A stretch of DNA of 9,330 bases from Bdellovibrionota bacterium (lineage in GTDB: Bacteria; Bdellovibrionota; Bacteriovoracia; Bacteriovoracales; Bacteriovoracaceae). Below the pieces are notes generated by a model, which worked only from the letters and a program-made list of their open reading frames with translations, did no database searches and was not told where the DNA came from. The translations under genes were made by a program, and so were the position numbers. Every line of letters starts with the position of its first letter. Position 1 is the first letter of the stretch. Where the stretch lies: positions 1-9,330 of the forward strand of contig JAURQB010000018.1 in assembly GCA_030836365.1 (NCBI GenBank). The letters run 5' to 3'. Below, one piece after another: positions 6,135 to 9,330 of the stretch.

Positions 6135-7409
6135 TTACTTCTCCACAATTGCCGTAATTCCCATACCTCCGGCCGTGCAGATCGAAATGAGGCATCGCCC
6201 TCCACCATTTTCATGCACAAGCTTGGCCGCACCGGCAAGAATTCTCGCGCCTGTGGCGGCAAATGGGTGTCCAAGGGCCACAGATCCGCCTTTGACGTTA
6301 AGTTTCGCGCGATCAATGGATCCCAGTGGCGCGCTTTTTCCTAAGCGCTCACGACAAAACGCCTCGCTCTCCCATGCTTTTAATGTACAAAGAACTTGCG
6401 CCGCAAATGCTTCGTGGATTTCATAAAAGTCAAAATCTTGCAGCGTTAGTCCTGCTTTATCGAGAAGCTGACTGACGGCGTATGCTGGCGCCATGAGCAG
6501 TCCTTCCTTGGTTTCATAATCAACCGCCGCTGACTGAACGTGAGTAATGTACGCCAGAGGCTCAAGCCCTTGCTCTTTAGCATATTCTTCCGAACCAAGT
6601 AAAACAGCAGCTGCACCATCTGTGAGGGGAGTTGAATTTCCGGCGGTCATGGTGCCACGCTCGCTTCGTTCAAAGCACGGTCTCAGTTTAGCGAGTTTTT
6701 CAATCGTTGTTCCTGGACGAATATTATCGTCTTTATCGGCGCCATTAAATGGAGCGACAAGATCATTGTACCAACCTTCTTCCCACGCAGTTGTCGCATT
6801 TTGATGACTGTAAAAAGCAAGTTCGTCTTGCTCGGCCTGAGTGAGTTTCCATTCTTGCGCCATGAGTTCGCAATGTTGGCCCATGGAGAGTCCTGTTCGT
6901 CCTTCAATAACGCTTGGAAGTTTAGGGATAACATCGCCAAACGTAAGGCCCGCAAAATTTTTGGCGCGATCAATAACAGTTTTACTTTTTGTCATTTGAA
7001 CCAACCGTTGAGAGAGCTTATCACTTAACTCAATAGGAACATCACTACTGGTATCAGTTCCGGCGGCAATGGCCGAATCAATTTGGCCAAGAGCAATTTT
7101 ATTGGCCAAGTTAGATGCCGCTTCAAGTGAAGTACCGCACGCCTTGACGCAATCAAATGCGTTCGTGCTCGGATTAAGTCCACTGGCCATCGCCGCTTCT
7201 CTTGCCAAAGAAAAATCTCGATTACGTTTTACGACTGCACCTGCGCTGATTTCACCGATGTGTTGATCTTTTAAACGATACTTATCAACTAAGCCTGTAA
7301 CGGCAGCCGTCAGTAGTTCAAGATTGCCCAGGTGTTTATATTTTCCGACAGAGCGGCAAAAGGGAATACGACTGCCGCCTAGAATCGCGACTTTTCTAAT
7401 TTCTTGCAT
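6135..7409 (-). CDS. fadI-like: FadI-like 3-ketoacyl-CoA thiolase (acetyl-CoA C-acyltransferase), 424 aa
   Basis: Start 7409 is fixed by AGGAGA (7415-7420) 5 nt upstream; the frame runs open to 7481 but the extra 24 residues are unlike a thiolase. The enzyme cleaves 3-ketoacyl-CoA with CoA to acetyl-CoA and a shortened acyl-CoA, or runs in reverse. All thiolase motifs are present: nucleophile Cys91 in KACGTSLEAA, GMTAGNSTPLTDGAAA (253-268), IHEAFAA (331-337), GGSVALGHPFAATGAR (374-389, His381) and Cys411 in ICTAGGMG. The HEAFA form (not NEAFA) and GHPFAATGAR are typical of FadI and the mitochondrial trifunctional beta subunit, and 424 residues is close to FadI length. No FadJ-type partner is visible. 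The divergent neighbours are two oxidoreductases, which suggests a lipid or ketone module. Thiolase sure; chain-length preference and direction not readable. Confidence 0.93.
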   Translation of the reverse strand: MQEIRKVAILGGSRIPFCRSVGKYKHLGNLELLTAAVTGLVDKYRLKDQHIGEISAGAVVKRNRDFSLAREAAMASGLNPSTNAFDCVKACGTSLEAASNLANKIALGQIDSAIAAGTDTSSDVPIELSDKLSQRLVQMTKSKTVIDRAKNFAGLTFGDVIPKLPSVIEGRTGLSMGQHCELMAQEWKLTQAEQDELAFYSHQNATTAWEEGWYNDLVAPFNGADKDDNIRPGTTIEKLAKLRPCFERSERGTMTAGNSTPLTDGAAAVLLGSEEYAKEQGLEPLAYITHVQSAAVDYETKEGLLMAPAYAVSQLLDKAGLTLQDFDFYEIHEAFAAQVLCTLKAWESEAFCRERLGKSAPLGSIDRAKLNVKGGSVALGHPFAATGARILAGAAKLVHENGGGRCLISICTAGGMGITAIVEK

Positions 7410-7441
7410 GAAATTCTCCTTGTTGAGATTGGGTTTTTTCA

Positions 7442-7470
7442 ATTTTAAATTCCCTTTTATTATGCCACAA
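7442..7470 (-). promoter_or_regulatory. Candidate promoter of the thiolase gene
   Basis: On the - strand: TTGTGG (7465-7470), 17-bp spacer, TAAAAT (7442-7447). The -10 matches five of six consensus bases, the -35 three. Transcription would start about 26 nt before the ATG and include the AGGAGA ribosome site, so unlike the two candidates in region 2 this one gives a normal leader. An overlapping alternative, CTACTT-17-CATAAT, is weaker at the -35. Confidence 0.35.
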
Positions 7471-7512
7471 TCAGTCTGCATAAGTAGATACTTAATTTAA
7501 TAAGAGGTTTAG

Positions 7513-8544
7513 ATGAACCACGCGCTTTGGATTAAAAAGTTTGGGCCACCAGAAGTTTTGGAAATTGCAGAAAGTAAACTTTTAGCACCAGCTCGTGACG
7601 AGGTTCAGGTAAAAGTTCACTACTCAGGTATTAACTTTGCTGAAATCGTGATGCGCCAAGGTTTGTATCGAGACGCTCCCAAGGGAGAGTTTATTCCAGG
7701 TTATGAATTTAGCGGACAAGTGACTGCGGTCGGTGAAACCGTCAGCGAATTTAGCGTCGGGGATTATGTTTTTGGCGGTAGCCTCTTTAATGGACATCAA
7801 CAATATGTAACGGTTCCTCAAGATTATTTGATGAAAGCATGGGATGGCTACTCGCTGGAAGAACTGGCCGCCTTACCGGTAAGTTTTATCACCGCTTACG
7901 CAGCGTTAATTGAAATGGCGGCGATTAAAGAGGGCGATGAGGTGCTTATCGATTGTGGTACCGGTGGGCTGGGTGTTCTTTGCTATAAGCTTTGTCATCT
8001 TGTCGGTGCTAAACCAACAGGGCTAACTAGCTCTCTTGAAAAGAAAGCATTCATCGAAAGTTTTGGTGCGACGGCCTTAACTCATCAAGAATTTTTATCC
8101 AATAGTAATCGCTACGATATGATTTTAAATTCCCAAGGTGGACGAACAATTCGTGATCACTACAAGCGACTCAACCAGTTTGGAAAAATTGTGTGCGTGG
8201 GAATAAGCGCTGGAATTGCTCCAGGTGGCCGCAACCTTTGGCAGGTGTTGAAAACGGTGTTCTCGATGCCGACGTTTAAAATTGTCCAAATGTTTAATCA
8301 CAATTGCGGGGTTTTTGCGCTAAATGCGTTGAAGATTTTTGATGATCATGAGCTGGCGAAAAAAATGATCCAAAGTATGCGTATTCTCTCAGACAATGAT
8401 GTCAGGCCTGTGATAGGGAAGGTTTACAATTATCAATTTGCCGCGCTCGCGCATGAGGAAATTCAGGCCAGGCGCCTAACGGGCAAGGCGATTCTGTCTT
8501 GGGTTAATGAAGACGGAATAATAGAGGATGAAAAAAATGAGTGA
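7513..8544 (+). CDS. Zinc-free medium-chain reductase, quinone oxidoreductase/VAT-1 type, 343 aa
   Basis: The start has AAGAGG (7502-7507) 5 nt upstream. The order of motifs is that of the medium-chain dehydrogenase/reductase family: an N-terminal GroES-like domain with GINFAEIVMRQGLY (39-52) and IPGYEFSGQVTAVGE (61-75), then a Rossmann domain with the nucleotide loop CGTGGLGV (148-155), and a C-terminal HEEIQARRLTGKAIL (314-328). The zinc ligands of alcohol dehydrogenases (GHE and the Cys cluster) are absent, which places it with NADPH:quinone reductase/enoyl reductase types; MFNHNCGVFALNAL (260-273) recalls VAT-1 proteins. It should reduce a quinone or an unsaturated ketone or acyl substrate with NADPH. 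The last 8 bases overlap the downstream dehydrogenase gene, so the two are translationally coupled. The upstream neighbour is a divergent thiolase, 103 bp apart. Family sure; substrate unknown. Confidence 0.9.
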   Translation: MNHALWIKKFGPPEVLEIAESKLLAPARDEVQVKVHYSGINFAEIVMRQGLYRDAPKGEFIPGYEFSGQVTAVGETVSEFSVGDYVFGGSLFNGHQQYVTVPQDYLMKAWDGYSLEELAALPVSFITAYAALIEMAAIKEGDEVLIDCGTGGLGVLCYKLCHLVGAKPTGLTSSLEKKAFIESFGATALTHQEFLSNSNRYDMILNSQGGRTIRDHYKRLNQFGKIVCVGISAGIAPGGRNLWQVLKTVFSMPTFKIVQMFNHNCGVFALNALKIFDDHELAKKMIQSMRILSDNDVRPVIGKVYNYQFAALAHEEIQARRLTGKAILSWVNEDGIIEDEKNE

Positions 8545-9330
8545 GTTAAAAAATGCATGGGCCATCGTGACAGGAGCGAGTTCGGGAATTGGGCGGGTTT
8601 ATGCAGTTGAGCTCGCAAAACTTGGAATGAATGTTTTTGTTGTCGCGAGACGTGCAGAGAAGCTTAAAGAGTTAAAGCAAGAAATCGAGCAAAAATATCA
8701 GGTTCAGGTTGATTGTATTCAAAGCGATTTGTCTAAATCAGGTGAGGCGCAAAGAGTTTATGAAAGTGCCGTTTGTGATCGAGATGTTCAAGTTTTGATT
8801 AACAACGCAGGAATTGGTTTTTATGGGCCAATGGAAGATCACACCCTTTCTCAATATCAACAAACAATTGATCTTAATATTTCAGCGGTAACAAGTTTAA
8901 CGTATCTTTTTTTGAGGCACATGAAAAATCATGGAAAAAAAAGCTATATTACCAATATCGCGAGTATTGCTGCTTATCAGGGGATTCCGTATTTTGGCGT
9001 TTATTGTGGAACGAAAAAATATGTGCGCGACTTTACCGAGGCGCTTAGCTATGAGTATCGAAAGAGCAATATTCATCTTTGTTGCGTTTGTCCTGGCGGA
9101 ACATATACCGAATTCACGTCGCATTCTGGGCAGGATTTAAAAACGGCCGGGCATGCGTCGATGATGAGTGCCCAAAAAGTGGTGGATATCGGAATGAAGG
9201 CGATGTTTGGCCGTCGCATGACGACTATTACTGGTTTTATTAATTTTCTTGCTTGTCATGTGGGCCGAATTCTTCCTGGTAGCGTGGCCTTGTGGGTCGG
9301 CCATCAAGCGATGAAAAACTCCGTCTCCTA
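8537..9330 (+). CDS. Short-chain dehydrogenase/reductase (SDR), 3' end missing
   Basis: The frame starts at ATG 8537, inside the end of the reductase gene (8-bp overlap, different frame), with AGAGGA (8523-8528) 8 nt upstream. It is open to the window edge, so the stop is not seen; 264 codons are visible, close to a full SDR. The classical set is complete: TGASSGIG (12-19) for NAD(P) binding, RR at 38-39 favouring NADP, NNAG (89-92), Asn114, Ser143, Tyr156 and Lys160 (Y-x-x-x-K; Ser to Tyr spacing 13), and PGGTYTEF after the sixth strand. It should oxidise or reduce an alcohol/ketone. The C-terminal part contains a hydrophobic stretch (TITGFINFLACHVGRILPG) that might form a membrane contact or substrate lid. 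Coupled to the zinc-free reductase, so a two-step reduction of one substrate is possible (inference). Confidence 0.93.
   Translation, partial: MSELKNAWAIVTGASSGIGRVYAVELAKLGMNVFVVARRAEKLKELKQEIEQKYQVQVDCIQSDLSKSGEAQRVYESAVCDRDVQVLINNAGIGFYGPMEDHTLSQYQQTIDLNISAVTSLTYLFLRHMKNHGKKSYITNIASIAAYQGIPYFGVYCGTKKYVRDFTEALSYEYRKSNIHLCCVCPGGTYTEFTSHSGQDLKTAGHASMMSAQKVVDIGMKAMFGRRMTTITGFINFLACHVGRILPGSVALWVGHQAMKNSVS

Noticed and set aside
6120..7266. Several + strand frames of 65-85 codons across the thiolase gene
   Set aside because: They lie opposite a strong thiolase coding sequence, share no ribosome sites and have no recognisable domains; they are antisense shadows.
7410..7481. 24-residue N-terminal extension of the thiolase
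   Set aside because: It precedes the AGGAGA ribosome site and covers the promoter candidate; thiolases begin at the strand that follows MQEIRKVAI.

Overview
The window looks like an ordinary chromosomal stretch from a Gram-negative, fairly AT-rich bacterium. Four genes encode Sec-type signal peptides with Ala-X-Ala-like ends, intrinsic terminators are clear, and the style (many small exported orphans beside a FadI-type thiolase) would suit a Bdellovibrio/Bacteriovorax-type predator or relative. That assignment is a guess from general appearance. No tRNA, rRNA, CRISPR array, insertion sequence or phage gene was seen.

Region 1 (1-4165, + strand). A gene cut by the left edge encodes an amidoligase-like (carboxylate-amine ligase) protein. 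It is followed by two exported proteins of unknown function, a basic 198-residue one and a large 748-residue one. The set ends at a strong intrinsic terminator. Gaps of 53 and 68 bp and the shared strand suggest one transcription unit. This orphan set is the best candidate in the window for an undescribed system.

Region 2 (4199-6022). A small + strand ORF converges on three - strand genes: an exported single EF-hand protein, an exported alpha/beta hydrolase with a complete Ser-Asp-His triad, and a 96-residue protein faintly like FlbD. The hydrolase and the 96-residue gene each have a -10-like hexamer exactly 6 nt before the ATG, so both may be translated from leaderless mRNAs. Two 19-bp near-identical repeats 31 bp apart overlap the hydrolase promoter, and a near-perfect 23-bp palindrome lies between the hydrolase and the EF-hand gene.

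Region 3 (6078-9330). A FadI-like 3-ketoacyl-CoA thiolase (- strand, own terminator) is divergent from an overlapping pair on the + strand: a zinc-free medium-chain reductase of the quinone oxidoreductase/VAT-1 type and a classical short-chain dehydrogenase cut by the right edge. Together they suggest acyl-CoA or ketone redox metabolism. This part is visibly richer in G+C than regions 1 and 2.

No gene-free stretch exceeds 300 bases; the longest gaps are about 90-112 bp and hold the terminators, promoter candidates, palindrome and repeats listed.
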